A stretch of 64,000 nucleotides of DNA from Plasmodiophora brassicae (taxonomy: Eukaryota; Endomyxa: Phytomyxea; Phytomyxea; Plasmodiophorida), in contig CP145421.1 of the NCBI GenBank assembly GCA_036867785.1, positions 1 through 64,000 on the forward strand, read 5' to 3'. The notes beneath the pieces were generated by a model that saw only the letters and a program-made list of their open reading frames with translations, was not told where the DNA came from and did no database searches. This document shows, in pieces, positions 10,740-23,600 of the stretch. The translations under genes were made by a program, and so were the position numbers. Every line of letters begins with the position of its first letter. Position 1 is the first letter of the stretch.

Positions 10740-13700
10740 ATGGCTGCCACGTCAGCGTTAACTGTGACACAGGTCATTGCCGGCGTCGTCGACTATCGCA
10801 TAACATCGCTGGCCTGCTGGCGTACGGTACCGACGACAGAATGGGCAGGGGCGTCCCGAGTGTTAACGTTGTGTGTGTGTGTGCGCGCCTGTGTAGACGA
10901 CAAGGTAGTGGCCGGGTGCCATGACGGGAGCCTGCGCGTGTTCGCGCGCGGAACGGGCGCCGGACGCGCCGAATTCCACCCCATCTTCACGAAGGCGGCG
11001 TTCGCCCCGCGCCCCATCGACAGCGTCGTCATCATCGACCCGGTCGACGTGATCGTGTCGATCAGCGACGCGGTCTGCAGCGTCCACGACCTGGCCAGCT
11101 TCGCCCAGGTCGACACGCTGGACACGGGCGGTGCGGCGCCATCCCCGTGTGCATATATGGCACGCCGCCCTAATACGCCTTCCCGCAGGTTCACGCTGCG
11201 TCTCGCTGGCCGTCAACGCGTCCTGCCGGCAGCGGGCCGGCGCCGGGCCGCTGCCGCACCCGTTCCTGATCGCGGTCCTGTCGCGATCCAAGTTGCACGT
11301 CTACCAGTGGAAGGGACCGCACCTGCGCTTCCAGACCGTCAAGGCGTTCAACCTGCAGGCGGACCGCGTCACCGACGTCGAGTTCATTCATGACACAGGT
11401 GGACATCGCCGTACCGACCATGGGAACGCCCCTCCCTGCTGACTGACTGACGTACGTGCGTCGTAGCGGTCTGCCTGGCGTTCCGGAACCGGTACGAGGT
11501 CCTGCACCTGGACACTGGCCTCGTCGACGAGTTCGCGCGGATCCCGGCGGACGATGCGTCGGCGGCGCCATCGCCGTCCCTCTACAGGAGGACAGGGCCG
11601 CAGCGACGATCGTGTTGTGCCGCGACGCTTCTGGATCGGGGCACGTCCACCGCGCTGGTCGCCGTCGCCGTCAACAGCACAGCGCACCTGTACACCATGA
11701 CGGGCAATGTAGATTGTCGTGCTGACGGTGGCGGGACAACAACGCACTGAGATGGGGGGCACCCCGCTTGTCAGGCGGCGCCCGTGGCCGTCCCCGAGAA
11801 GACGTTCGCTGTCGATCGGCCCATCGTCGGCCTGGTCCTCATGCGCCCGATGATCGTGCTGCTCACCCAGGTCGGGTTTCGTGGGTTTGTGCACGGCTTC
11901 GTCAGCGATGCGAACGATCGCATGCACAGGATCGCATTCACCCGTTCCATATGGAGGTGGACGGGTCTGCGGCAACGTTCCGTTCGGTTTCGTTCCTCGA
12001 CGGGTTCGCTCTGCACAGCAACGCCAGCGAGATGGCGTTCGTCGCGTCCGATTCCGCCATTGCGTTCCTGGAGCGCGTCCCCGATCAAGGTTGTCGTGTG
12101 CGCGCACACGGGCGCCTCGCCCATGCACCACCTGACTTGTACGGTCCATAGACCTGGCCGAGGACCTGTGCCGCACGCGACGATTCGAGGCGGCCGTCGC
12201 TGTGCTGCGTTCGCCCGGGCGCGACCCCGACGTCACCGGCGGCCAGCTGATGAGCGCCCGGGAGCGGGACCTGGCGCGCGTCTACGGGCAGTACGCCGAC
12301 GACCTGTTCCAGAGCGGGCGGTACGCCGCGTCGTTGAAGGCGTTCCAGCAGTCGGATGTCGACCCCAGCACCGTCCTGACCAGGTTCAACGGTCTGTCCT
12401 CCGACGCCATGTGCGACCAGGTACCCCGTTTGGATGCCTGATTGTCGTACGATGTCGTCGTCATTGTGTGTGCAGACGGTCGCCGCCCTGATGCCGTACC
12501 TGTTGCACCTGCGAAGCCGCCTACCGAGGCAACAGCCACCATCGTCGGCGGCGCCCCTGACGTCGGCCGATTTCGCCGTCGTCGTCGACACCATGCTGCT
12601 GCGAACGTACCTGAAGGTGGGCACCCGCAGACGCGGGTTGTACATGTCATGGACGCGTGGCTGATCACGTATCGGAAGGCGGATCGTCGTCTGGTGATCC
12701 CGTTCCTGTCGCAGTCGCCGTTAGTGGATGTCGATCAGGCGGCGGCCGCGTTGACGTCGGCGGGGCAATTCGACGCGTTGCTGTTCCTGTATGAGTCCAG
12801 GGCCATGCACGACAGGGCCCTGTCGTTGCTGCAGGGGCTGGCCGACTCCACGACGGGCACGCTGTCTGGGACGCTGCCCACCATCCACTATCTGCGGCGA
12901 CTCATGGACGAGGATGCCATCCACCATTGGGACCTGATCCGGCGGCACGCCGTCTGGGCCCTGGATCGCGACCCGATCACCGCCGCCGTCAAGATCTTCG
13001 CCTACCACCACCGCCGGCGATCCAGCGTCGGGTCCGGCGAGGCGCACAGGACGACTATCGGTCCGACCGCGATTATCGACTACCTGAAGGAGCGCGCCCC
13101 TGTGCAGGCCGCCATTGCGTTCCTGGAGGCGTACATTGCCAATACCGGTGCGACGACGACCAGGCCTGCTGATTGTCGACGGCGTACACGGTCCTGATCG
13201 GGCTGACCCGTGGCAGGGACGACGCTGGCGCCGATCCATAACGAGCTGGCGCACCTGTACATGAGCGCCATACTGCAACCGGGAGCCCCGGTCGATGCTG
13301 GACGGCGCATGCAGGACTTCCTGTGCCGGTGCCAGTACGTCGACCTGCCTGCCCTGCTGCAGGACATGCCAGCGGACAAGGGCGACCTGCTGGCGTCGGA
13401 GCGAGCCGTCGTCCTCCATCGACTAGGACGATCCGACGAGGTCCGCGTTCAACACGGCGTCGCTTGGTGCGTTGTACGTCTGAGCGGCCCGCCAGGCGCT
13501 TCGCGAGCTCGTTGAGCACCAGGGTGCACTGGCGGCCATCGGCTTCTGCAACACGCACGCGCCGTCGTCGGCGACCCGCCTGCACATGTACGATGAACAT
13601 TCGCGCGCTGTACGCCAGCCGGAAACGCGGGCTCACGCTTGAGATGCCCTAATACCTAGGCAACTGCTGCGCGTCTTCCTGCAGCCTGCTGCTGGCGACC

Positions 13701-14178
13701 CAATGATCGAACCCGCTCTGCAACTCCTGCATTCGCACTACAGGTGCTGGAAGGGCTGGGCGTCACGACCTTGTTGATAGGTGCTGACGAATCGCAAACG
13801 CAGGCACCTGGACGCATGCGAGGTGGTGAAGCTTCTCCCGGATACGCTTCCTGTGGACCGCGTCCGCGAATACGTGGAGAAGACGGTCTGCGTTGCGGTT
13901 GGCAGGTCAGCCGTGTCTTGCGCGTCTGAAACGGTGCTTGCTGCCAGGTCGGCCACCACCTGGAAGTGCACCGCAGGAACCAGATCGAGAAGCACCTGTG
14001 CAGGGGTCAGCACCGGCAGGCGCACCTGGACCTGTACGCCCGGCAGCGCCCCCGGGTCGTCGTCGATGGGTGCGGACGCTGCGACTCGTGCGGACAACCC
14101 ATTGCCGACCCGAACGTGGTGGTCGTCAGGTACCCAAGCGGTGCGGTCATCGACTACAAGTGCATGCCGAACCTGTGA
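10740..14178 (+). CDS. VPS39: VPS39 / Vam6-like HOPS-CORVET tethering subunit
   Basis: Multi-exon gene. Secure introns: 10822-10896, 11131-11188, 11399-11466; further acceptors at about 12151, 12470 and 12674 and near 13210, 13500 and 13940. The product starts with a CNH domain (LACWHDDKVVAG, VHDLASFAQVDTL, SKLHVYQWKG, AVCLAFRNRYEVLHLD). It continues with the clathrin-repeat-like helical region (LAEDLCRTRRFEAAVAVL, FDALLFLYESRAMHDRALSLLQ, YLKERAPVQAAIAFLEAYI, RVREYVEKTV) and ends with the VPS39-type zinc finger, CGRCDSCGQPIADPNVVVVRYPSGAVIDYKC, written here only as a motif span at about 14079-14163. This order is that of VPS39, which links Rab7 and the HOPS core on late endosomes and lysosomes; TGFBRAP1/VPS3 is the close alternative. 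Exons between 11.5 and 12.15 kb are hard to place by eye. Confidence 0.82.
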
Positions 14179-14292
14179 AGCGCTGGTGTAATATAATATC
14201 GTAAAAGCAGTGGTGGTGGTGGTGGTCGACCCGCCTGCGCGGGTAGGTGCATGCACGGCTCGCTGGCCGAGGGTATATGGTGGGGAGGCACC

Positions 14293-14922
14293 TTACTTGT
14301 CGGCCTGAAGCGACCCCAGCACGCTCGACATGATCTTCTTCGTCATGGCTTTCGGGTCCGGCGTCTGCTGTTTCTGGCTCGACGCCGCTGACGAGCGTTC
14401 GGATGGCCTCCAGTCGTCATCCTTTGAGTACGACGATCGGTCTCGCCGACTACCCGTTCCGGAACGGCCGTCTTCGCCCCGGCCACGTTGCTGTCGGCGT
14501 CGCGCCCGCTCGTCCTTGTCGCGAACTTTCAGGTGGCTGCTCTGTTTACCAGACGACCCGCCCGACGCCTTCTTCCCATTGAACTTCCCCTTGGAGGGCA
14601 GGTACTTGTACTTCTTTGCGTCGCCAAACGTCCATTTGGACGGTTTCTTCTTCGCTGGCGTGACGGATGACGTCGACGCCGACGCAGACAGAGACACATC
14701 GTCTTCTATCGAGGAACTCGAGGTAGGCGACGACGACGACGACGACGACGATGTTGACAACGACGATGATGACGTTGACGTTGACGACGACAATGGCGAC
14801 GGCGACGCTCCACCATCAACGCCTTTCCGGGCGATGACGAGGGCGGGGACAACCTCCAGGTCGCTATGCGCGACGTGGGCCAGGCAGAGCGTCGCGGCCA
14901 GGCCCAGCAACAGCCACCGCAT
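14293..14922 (-). CDS. Secreted Ser-rich, basic hypothetical protein
   Basis: Frame of 209 residues beginning with a textbook signal peptide (MRWLLLGLAATLCLAHVAHS). Residues about 40-90 are almost pure Ser with some Thr and Asp, followed by a Lys/Arg-rich half (KKKPSKWTFGDAKKYKYLP, then mixed charged residues). No Cys pairs and no known domain. Such a short, secreted, low-complexity, basic protein is a candidate extracellular or host-directed protein, but nothing in the sequence fixes a role. It is convergent with VPS39, with stop codons only about 110 bp apart. Confidence 0.6.
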   Translation of the reverse strand: MRWLLLGLAATLCLAHVAHSDLEVVPALVIARKGVDGGASPSPLSSSTSTSSSSLSTSSSSSSSSPTSSSSIEDDVSLSASASTSSVTPAKKKPSKWTFGDAKKYKYLPSKGKFNGKKASGGSSGKQSSHLKVRDKDERARRRQQRGRGEDGRSGTGSRRDRSSYSKDDDWRPSERSSAASSQKQQTPDPKAMTKKIMSSVLGSLQADK

Positions 14923-15146
14923 GATCTCGTCCTATAATGATAAATAGAGTGTCGAGGTCGAGCAGGGCCACCTCTGCAGATACCAGTAGTCACCTCCTGA
15001 CGACAGTGTCATGCATCGTGACTCATCACTCGGCTCCAAGGAGGGCGCGCAGGCCGTGGTATATTAGGGCGCGGTGGCATATAGATGCGCGACGGAGTCC
15101 GTGGACGGCGTTGCCGGCGCTCGCCGACAGATCTGTGTCTGCAGCG

Positions 15147-15490
15147 ATGGCGAAGCGCACGAAGAAGGTCGGCATCACCGGCAAGTACGGCACGCGTTAC
15201 GGTGCGTCGCTGCGCAAGCAGATCAAGAAGATCGAGGTGTCGCAGCACGCGCGCTACACGTGCTCGTTCTGCGGCAAGGATACCGTCAAGCGGGCCGCCG
15301 TCGGCATCTGGAACTGCGGCGGCTGCCGCAAGGTGCTCGCCGGTGGCGCCTACACCGTCAGGTAATTGGGCGAAACGTATGCACGTGTGGATGCGCCCCT
15401 CGCTGATCGCCCGCTATGATCAGCACGTCCACCGCCCTGACTGTACGCAGCACGATCCGGCGCCTGCGGGAAATGAAGACCAAGGCGTAG
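15147..15490 (+). CDS. RPL37A: 60S ribosomal protein L37a (eL43)
   Basis: Two exons: 15147-15361 and 15424-15490, with a 62-bp intron (GTAATT...ATCAG). The 93-residue product begins [20 protein letters not shown] and is nearly identical in layout to eL43 of other eukaryotes, including the zinc ribbon CSFC-x14-CGGC at about residues 39-60 and the C-terminal [11 protein letters not shown] helix. It sits in the large ribosomal subunit near the E site. The start is fixed by the universally conserved N terminus. An intron just before the ATG is possible (CTGCAG ends two bases upstream of it). Confidence 0.97.
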
Positions 15491-15644
15491 ACGACGGCAC
15501 ATGCGAGGACTGTCGATGTGAAACCCAAACGATTCTTATACATCCCGACGACACGCGTATTCCGTATATGCCAACGTGCTTCCCGCCATGATGTCGGCGT
15601 CAGATCGTTCGTGTAGACACCCTGGGTAGCGCAACGGGACGACG

Positions 15645-18525
15645 ATGTCACTGACACGTCGTTGCTGGCCCGCGGCGCCGTTAATGGCCGGGAGCCGTCC
15701 GCGTTCATGTGTGGCGGCGGCCGCGACCCGGTACTGGGACTGGGTCCCCGCTGTGCCCCGCCTGCCGGTCGTCGTCGATATTCGTCGTCGTCTACCGGGC
15801 CCGATGATCGCGGTGCTGCCCGGGATCCTGCGACGATGGCTGTCGGCCCGGTCGGGCGGCCTGTTCGGCGTGCCGGGCCTGGCCGACCCCAGCGGGTTCG
15901 CCAGGGTCGCCGACGACGCCATCGGCCGATGCCAGACGCTCGTCGGCATGCTGCGACGCCACGCTCTGTAGGATCGCGATCCGTCGAGACGTCCCCTCAC
16001 ATCCCGTCGTTTGACGTGTCTGCGTCACCAGGCCGTCGCAATCGCTGTCGATCATCGACCAGATCTCGGTCGAATGCTGCCGGGCCGCTGACGTTGCCGA
16101 GCTGTGCCGGCATGTCCACCCGAACCCGTCCTGGTACCGCCGCCCTTCCTCGTTTCACGTGTGCGTTTACGCGTCCGTACTGACGGGGCGGGGGCCCTCG
16201 TCGTTGCAGGCGGGCAGCGGCCCAGGCTGCCCACGACCGCATGTCCCGTTACCTGGCGCAGCTCAACACCAACGTCGCCATCTACGACATCCTGCTGAGG
16301 TACTCCCGGGACGGTACGCCCCGTCACGTCGTCTCATTGCGTTGGGTTGTCGGTCGGGGGGCGACAGCTGCGCCCGCAGCCCGCTGGCGTCTCGCGAGGA
16401 ACGTCGCCTGGCGCAATCGCTGCTGCAGGACATGGCCGAGACGGGCATCGGGCTCGATGCGGATCGGGGCGCCCAGCTGCGTCGGCTCGGGCGCCGCATC
16501 GACGACCTGCAGACGGCGTTCTACGCCAACCTGCAGGGCGTGTGCAACCAGACCGCGTTCATCGAGCAGCGCTTCCCGTCGCAGGCGATCGCCGTGACGC
16601 CCGGCAATGCCGGGCACCTGCTCCGGCACCTGACCGATGCGGGCGCGCGCAGGCGCGTCTACCAGTTCGCCAACACGCTCGCCGGCGACAACCTGCCGGT
16701 CATTGAGGCACTCGCGCGCGCCCGGTTGCAGTACGGGCGCCTCCTGGGGCACCCGTCGTTTGCCCACCTCAGACTGTATGTCGCGGGTGTCACGTGCCGC
16801 CCGGGCGTTCCACCACTGACGCGTGCGGCGACGCAGGTCGACGATGCTGGGCCAGCATCCGGATCGAATCGCGGACCTGCTCGACGAGCTCACCGCCAGG
16901 CTGGCGCCAAAGGCACAGGTCGGCGCTCGCTCGTTGCCGTCCGTCGACGACTCTCATGCGCGTCGTGCAGGCCGAAATGGAGGTCCTGCGGCACGTTCAG
17001 GTTGCCATGGGCGACGGCAGGTCGTCGTCCGCCCCTGGTCCTGTCGCTGCCTGGGACGTCCCGTACTATGCCGAGCAAGCCAGGCGCCAGGCGGGCATCG
17101 CGTCGTCCCATCCGGAACGGATCGGCCTGGGTAGGTCGTTCGTCGCTGTCCACGCCCGCACCTGGCGCTGCTGAACGCCTCGTGTTCGCCGCTGCAGGAC
17201 GTGTCCTGTACGTGTTCGACGCCATCCTTCGCAACGTGTTCGGGCTGCGAATCGAAGTGCACGACGTCGTTGACCGCGGCGAACTCCCCCATGCGTCCGT
17301 CCGCAAGGTCGTCGTCCACGAGTGCCGCAACGGTCAGCAGCAGCACTGCCCGATCGGCACCGTCTACCTGGACCTGTACCGACGGCCGGACAAGCTGGCG
17401 CAAGCGGCCCAGTTCACGATCCGACACGGCGCCGGCGGGTCTGAATTGCAATCGTGTGGCGCGTGCGTCCCCGACGCGGCATGCACGCGCTGATCGCTGG
17501 CGTAGGGACCTGCCCGCGGTCGCCATCGTCTGCGCCTTCTCCAGCGACCGTGGCCTAACGCACGGCGAGTGTGTCCAGCTGGCCCACGAGATGGGCCATG
17601 GTCTGCACGCGCTACTGTCCAGGACGACGTACTCGGTGCGGGCCCCCCTCCCGGTTTGCGTCGTTGCGTTCCTGATTCGGCCCTGTAGCATCTCGCTGGC
17701 CCTCGTGGACCGACCGACTTTGCTGGTGCGTGCTGATTCGACCGCCTCGATTGGACGCTGCTCCACAATCATGGCTGACCTGCCCGCAGAGATTCCCTCG
17801 CACCTGCTGGAGCGCTTCATGTGGGACCCCAGGATCGTCTCCATGTTATGCGGTACGGTCGCCGAGGTTGTGCAAGACGTCCTCGCGTTTGGCTCAGTGC
17901 CGCGTGCCTGTGTAGGCGGGTGCAGCGCCTCGTTTCGTGACCACGTCAGCGGTCAGCTGCGCGCCCGGACCCTGTTCGCCGGCCTGGACCTGCAGGCCCA
18001 GGTGGCGTACGCCGCCCTGGACCAGGCGCTGCACGGCGCCGAATGCACAGGTTCGCCTGGCGTGCGATGGCGATCCCCGTTCGCGTTCGTCACCGTCGCG
18101 TCCCGTAGGTTCCCCGGCCCAACTGTGGGAAACGGTTCACCGGCGGCACCTGCCGTACGACTTTGTCCCGGGGACGCATCCCTTCAGCATGCTTGCCCAT
18201 CTGTGCAACTACGCCGCGTGCTACTACAGGTATGCCCAGCACATGCACACACGTGGTCACGTCGACGGCGGCTGAGGTGTCGTCGCCGGCCCACAGCTAC
18301 CTGTACTCGAGAATGATGGCCTCGCACGTCTGGCACGAGTTCTTCGCGCCCGACCCGATGTCGCATGTGGCCGGGCGCCGGTTCCGGGAGCGCTTCCTGG
18401 CGTCCGGGTGCGCACGACCCCCGGCCGAGATCCTCAACGACCTGCTGGACGGCGCGCCGCAGCCCACGATCGACGCCTTTGTCAGGAACGAGGTCGAATG
18501 CCGCCCATCGTCAGTACACGTTTAG
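15645..18525 (+). CDS. M3 family metallopeptidase, mitochondrial intermediate peptidase-like
   Basis: Multi-exon gene on the plus strand. The N terminus is Arg-rich (MSLTRRCWPAAPLMAGSRPR), fitting a mitochondrial presequence, followed by GLFGVPGLADPSGF, the mitochondrial intermediate peptidase hallmark. The helical middle (YLAQLNTNVAIYDILLRY, VYQFANTLAGDNLPVIEALA), VRKVVVHECRNG, YLDLYRRPDK and the zinc site LAHEMGHGLHALLSRT at about 17578-17625 follow. After an intron come EIPSHLLERFMWDP, supplying the third zinc ligand, then AALDQALHG, LPYDFVPGTHP and YLYSRMMASHVWHEFF at the C terminus. The enzyme removes an octapeptide from imported precursors in the matrix. At least six short introns are needed (for example before 17780 and around 18230-18285); not every boundary could be fixed. 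Confidence 0.82.
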
Positions 18526-18657
18526 GCAGCCGACGACCGGCTGTTCGGGTCGGAAGACGGTAACCTGGACGACCCCCCGGAACGTGGCGCGTCGTCTTCA
18601 CACAGCTGGCCCGCTGGGTTGTATTAGTTGTCACCCCGATTACGTATGCGGCCGACG

Positions 18658-20497
18658 CTACGAATCCGTCGGGGACGTCGGCGCGTCCCTGAATGTTCTC
18701 GGAGGCGACGACAGCAGAGCGAGCTCCTTGGCGACGCTCCACGACTTCCACATGTCGAGGTTGCCCCGCAGCATCTCCAGGGCGTCGTCGCCGAACTCGG
18801 GGAACGTGGCGCGCAGCGTCTGGAACAGCGGCTGGACGAACATGTTGATGAAGGCGAGCTGGCACTGCGCCATGCAGGGCTGCGACCGGTCCATGAACCG
18901 GGACACGGGCAGGCCCTTGCTGCGCTCGACGTCGCCCTGGTTGTAGAACTCGATCATGATGCGGCGCGCCCACTCGATGGCGATCGGGCGCGGCTTGCAC
19001 GAATTGCTGATGTCGGCGCACTTGATGACCATGGTCAGGATCAGGTTCCGCTCGGCGTCGCCCGCCGCCAGCTTGGCGTCCAGGTTGTCCGGCGTGAACG
19101 TCGCGTTGAACGTCTCCAGGAACTGCTGGTGGTCGACGAGCGACGTCGCCAGGACGAACGAGATGATCTCCTGGCGCAGCTGCTGCCGCTTGCCGGTCGT
19201 CAGCGCCCGCAGGATGTTGTTCCTGTCCATGCGCATGAACCGGAAGGCGGCCGTGCAGTGGAAGTTCTCCAGCACGCGGATGTCGTTGAACAGGATGGCG
19301 CGCTCGTCCTCGATGTTGACCAGGAACTGGTTCGTCTGCCCCGGGTGCCGGTAGTCGTGGATCAGGCACGCGACGACGATCGCCAGCAGGTTCGTGTCGG
19401 TCAGGCGCCCGTCCAGGCGCAGGCGCGACAGCAGGACGTGCATCGTCTGCGTCACGTCGGTCGCGTGCTCGCTGTTGTGGTACGACACGGCCGCCTTGTT
19501 GTACCCGTACTCGATGCCGACCAGGAAGTTGACGAGCGTGTCCGGATCGATGGCGAACTTGTTGACCAGGTCGTACCTGGACGGTTGCAAGCAAGCCAGC
19601 AGCGAATCAGAACGACGCCTGTCCCGGCATCGGCGGCTGGAGGGCGCGCCCTTACCTGTAGAACAGCTCGAACCCGATGGCGTACAGCGGTTGCGCCTGG
19701 GTGCGATCGGCGAACCCGAACAGGTCAAAGTCCCACTGGTCGATGCCGAGGAACAGGACCGGGCCGACGTCCAGCTTCCTGGCTCGTTCGACATGCTCGC
19801 TGATGTCGTCGTCGTCGATGTCGTAGACGCTGCTCATGATCTTGGACATGGCGATCGAGTCCAGCGACGCGCGGCTGCTGTCGACGCCGACGACCGTACC
19901 GGACCGGGCGATCGCCGACGACCTCTTGGTCGACTCCATCACGATCGTCTTCTCCGTGTACGTTAGCGACACGGCGGCGGCGGCCGTCGCCGCCTTGTCG
20001 TCGTCCGGTGCGGTGGCCCCCGGCGCGCCCTTCTTGCTGTCGGGCGACTCGAGCGTCTTGGTCATCGTGTCCAGGACGAAGGCGATCTGGCTGCGGTCGC
20101 TGTCGCCCAGCGCCGGGTTCCTGTGCAGCTCCTGCAGGATGCCGATCGACGTGTGCTGGTGCTGCTTGCCGAACGTCGTCGCCGTCGACAGGGACGAGGA
20201 CGCGCGGCCGGCCTCGGCGAACGCCGGGACGACCTTGCCGGCGTACGACGTCATCGAGCGCTTCGTGTCGTCGCCCGTCGACATGGACACGGACACCTTC
20301 AGGTCGCGCACGTCGTCGGCGTCGTCGTCGTTGTTCATCGACGGCATCAGCACCGTCCTGGACGGCTCGAACGCCATGGCGCTGGCCTGGCGCAGCTCCA
20401 GGACGCTGTCGGCCGCCCCGTTCGTCGTCACTGGCACGACGCCCAGCTTCTTCTGCGAGCGGCGCGCCGACCCGTGGTCCACCTGCGTGGCGGGCAC
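18658..20497 (-). CDS. 3',5'-cyclic nucleotide phosphodiesterase (PDE class I)
   Basis: Two exons on the minus strand: 20497-19656 and 19576-18658, separated by a 79-bp intron (GTAAGG...CCAG). The first 230 residues are low-complexity Ser/Thr/Asp-rich sequence, probably a regulatory tail without GAF or membrane domains. The catalytic domain holds all class I landmarks: YHNSEHATDV, LIHDYRHPGQTN, KCADISN, and QGDVERSKGLPVSRFMDR with its invariant Gln region. It hydrolyses cAMP and/or cGMP; specificity cannot be read by eye. The start lies only about 150 bp downstream of the cyclase gene's stop codon on the same strand, so production and breakdown of the messenger are encoded side by side. Confidence 0.9.
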
Positions 20498-20648
20498 ATG
20501 TATCAGTCAGCGGTGGGAAGCAACACGGGCGCGGACCCCCCGCGCAAAACGCGAACAATGCGCAAAAGGCGAACAATGCGCAAAAACGAACAATGGCACT
20601 GCGTGGGGCGGCAGCCACGCAAACTGCGCGACTTGTGCCGCGCCAAAA

Positions 20649-23600
20649 TCAATCCGCACAAAAACAGGGGTCAGCAGGCGTCGTCCTTCGTACCTTGGCG
20701 AGGGACTTGCGCCCGGCGCAGCAGAGCACCCTGGACAGGAACGACCGGGGCAGCGTCGTCGGGACGGGCACGGGGGTTCCGTTGGAGCGCGCGGGGTCGG
20801 GCGCGGCGGCGGCGACGGGCGCGCCGCTGCCGTCGGGGTAGTCGGCGGCCGGGCGCCCGAGGTCGTCCGTGATGATGCGCCGGTGCGTCTTGCCGATGCC
20901 GGTGCGCTGCGACATCTGCGACGGGATGATGGTCGACTTGCGCGCGTTGTTGCCGAACGCCACCGACTGCTCGTCGATCTGGTCGGGGACGGCGCCGGAC
21001 AGGATGACGTGGCGCCCGAGCACCATCTGCTCCTGCTCGACGTCGGCGGCCTCGTGCAGGTGCGCCTCGATGTAGTCGCAGCAGATGCGGTGCAGCTTCT
21101 GCCGCTGCTTGTACAGCATGACCTGGTAGAGGAAGTCGCGCACGAACCCGTAGGCGAACCGGTACGACTTGGCGTCGGCGGCCGCGTCGCCGTTCGTGTA
21201 CGGGATCGTCCGGTCGCCGTCCTCGTCGTAGGCGAGCGCGCCGAGCGGCTCCGTCAGCGACTGGCGCCCGCCGCCGCTCCGGGCGCCGCCGCCGCCGCCG
21301 CCGCCCGCCTGGGGCTCCTCGAGCAGGACGCCGAACTTGATCAGGGCGGCGACGTCGTCGCTGATCTCGCTGACGTACTCGTAGATCGGGTTCGTCAGGC
21401 GCACCATGCCGAGCGGGAACGACAGGGCACCCTCGCCCTGCGCGATGCAGATCACGCTGGCGACCTTGAGCAGCATCGTCTGCGACGGCGTCAGGCGGTC
21501 CAGGTGCGACGCCGTGATCCGCTGGATGCGGTACGGGATCGGGAGCTCGGTGTCCCATTCGCCGCGCGTGATCCACTCGGCCGACAGGTGGCAGGACGCC
21601 GGCCCCATGACCAGGGCGTTGACGTGCAGCAGCGCCTCGATGAACTTGAAGCAGAAGAGCGGGCGCCCGCCGGTGCGCTCGAAGACGAGCGACGTCAGGC
21701 GGTCGTCGGCGGCGATGCCGTTCAGGCGCGACTGGATCAGGCGGCGGACGTCCTCGGAGCCCAGGTTGCCCAGCTCGATCTGGACCTGCGCCTGCCGCCG
21801 GATGTCGGCGTAGGCGGGCGGCATCGGCTCGAACAGCATGCGGTACTTCTCCTGGTCGATGGGGCGCGTGCCCACGACGACGCCCAGGCGCGGCAGGGCG
21901 CCGCCGGCGACCAGGTCGCACAGGCGGCCCAGGATGCGCCAGGCGTCGGCGCCCATCCACTGGCACTCGTCGAACATGACGACCAGCGGCGTGTGCGACG
22001 TGATGCCGCGCAGGATCAGGACGATGAAGTCGAAGATGACGTCATAGCGGTCGTCGGGGCGCGCCGCCATCATCGCCCGGCTCTGGGCGGTGCCGGGGAA
22101 CTCGGTGCCCAGCAGCGGGTTCAGCACGTCGAGCACGGGGCGCAGGTCGGCCGGGGCGGCCGCCGTCAGCGCCAGCTCCAGCGCCAGGCGGTCGGTGCTG
22201 TCGCACGGGTTGCCGGCGCCCAGCCAGTTCGGGATCGACGTCAGGTTCGCGAACAGCACCTTGAAGACGTGCAGCGACCGTGTCGTGCTGAACGGGTCGG
22301 CCCGGCCCCAGACGATGCGGGCGCGGCCGTCGTACGCGTGCGACAGGTGCCGCAGGACGTGCGTCTTGCCGCTGCCGATCTCGCCCGTCACGAACGCGAT
22401 GAACGGTTCGCCTGTGCAGGGCGAGGGGGGCGCGCCCCGATCAGCACACGTGCCGGCGACGACGACGACGACGGGTCCCACCTGGGCGGTCCGGGTCGAT
22501 CAGCCGGGCGATGCGCTGCGACAGGGCGTCAATGTCGTCGCGGCGCCCGACGGTGAACGGGCAGGCGGGCGGCGACTGGAACCCCTGGACGAGCTTGACG
22601 AGCTCGGCGCGGTGCACGACGACCGTCTCGCTCTTGCCCTTGACGCTGATGGGCGCCAGCGCCGTGAACTGGATGCGGCGCTGCGTCCGGGCGGCCAGGA
22701 ACGTGGCCTGGTCGCACAGGACGTTGAAGTCGGACGCCTGCATGAGCCGGGCGGACAGGTTGACCAGGTCGCCCAGCACCGAGTACTCGCGGCGCGTCCC
22801 GCTGCCGACCAGGCCGCACAGGGCCAGGCCGGACGTCACGCCGATCTTCGACTTCAGGTCGAGGTCGCGCATCGCCTTGGCGATGGCCAGCGACGACAGG
22901 ACGGCCCGCGTCGGGTCGTTCTCGTGCGCCAGCGGCGGCAGGCCGAACACGATCAGCAGCGTGCTGCCCTTGTCGTCGACCAGGAACTTGTTCAGCGACC
23001 CCTCGTACCTGTACGTGGCGTTCTGGATCGACGAGATCACCTTCTGGACGAGCTCGAGCGCGTGGCCGCCGTCCCCGCCGACGTTCTCGTAGTACTCGAG
23101 CTTGAACGCCAGGTTGACGAACACGACCGACACCTGGCGCAGCTCGGCGGACCAGAGCTTCTGGTTGACGCGCAGGTACGGCAGGACGGCCGCCGGCACG
23201 TACATCTGCAGGAGCTCGAGCGACCCCTTCCACTGCAGGGCGGTCCGGCGCACCGAGATGTTCCTGATCGCCGCCGTGCACCCCGTCAGGCGCACGTTGT
23301 GATCGTCGATCTGCGCGCGCACACACGACCCAGCCAGCCGGTCAGCACCTGGGCAGGGACGGGCGGGGACAACACGGGGACGCACCTGGCTGCCCGTGAA
23401 CTTGGTCTCCACCATGCGCCAGGCCTCGATCGACATGATGGCCTCGCCGGGGCTGGCGGCGTGCTCGGCGCGGAACGCCTGCATGAGCGGGGCGCCCGCC
23501 GGCAGGTACTCGATGCGGCCGTGCACGCCGCCGACGTGCATGACCGTGACGCGGCCGACGCCGATGCCCAGCTTCAGCGACATGGTGACGTGCTGCTCCA

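Noticed and set aside
19836-22556. Plus-strand open frame of 906 codons
   Set aside because: Antisense of the cyclase and phosphodiesterase exons, composed mostly of Arg, Ala, Val and Gly, and it crosses well-supported minus-strand splice sites.
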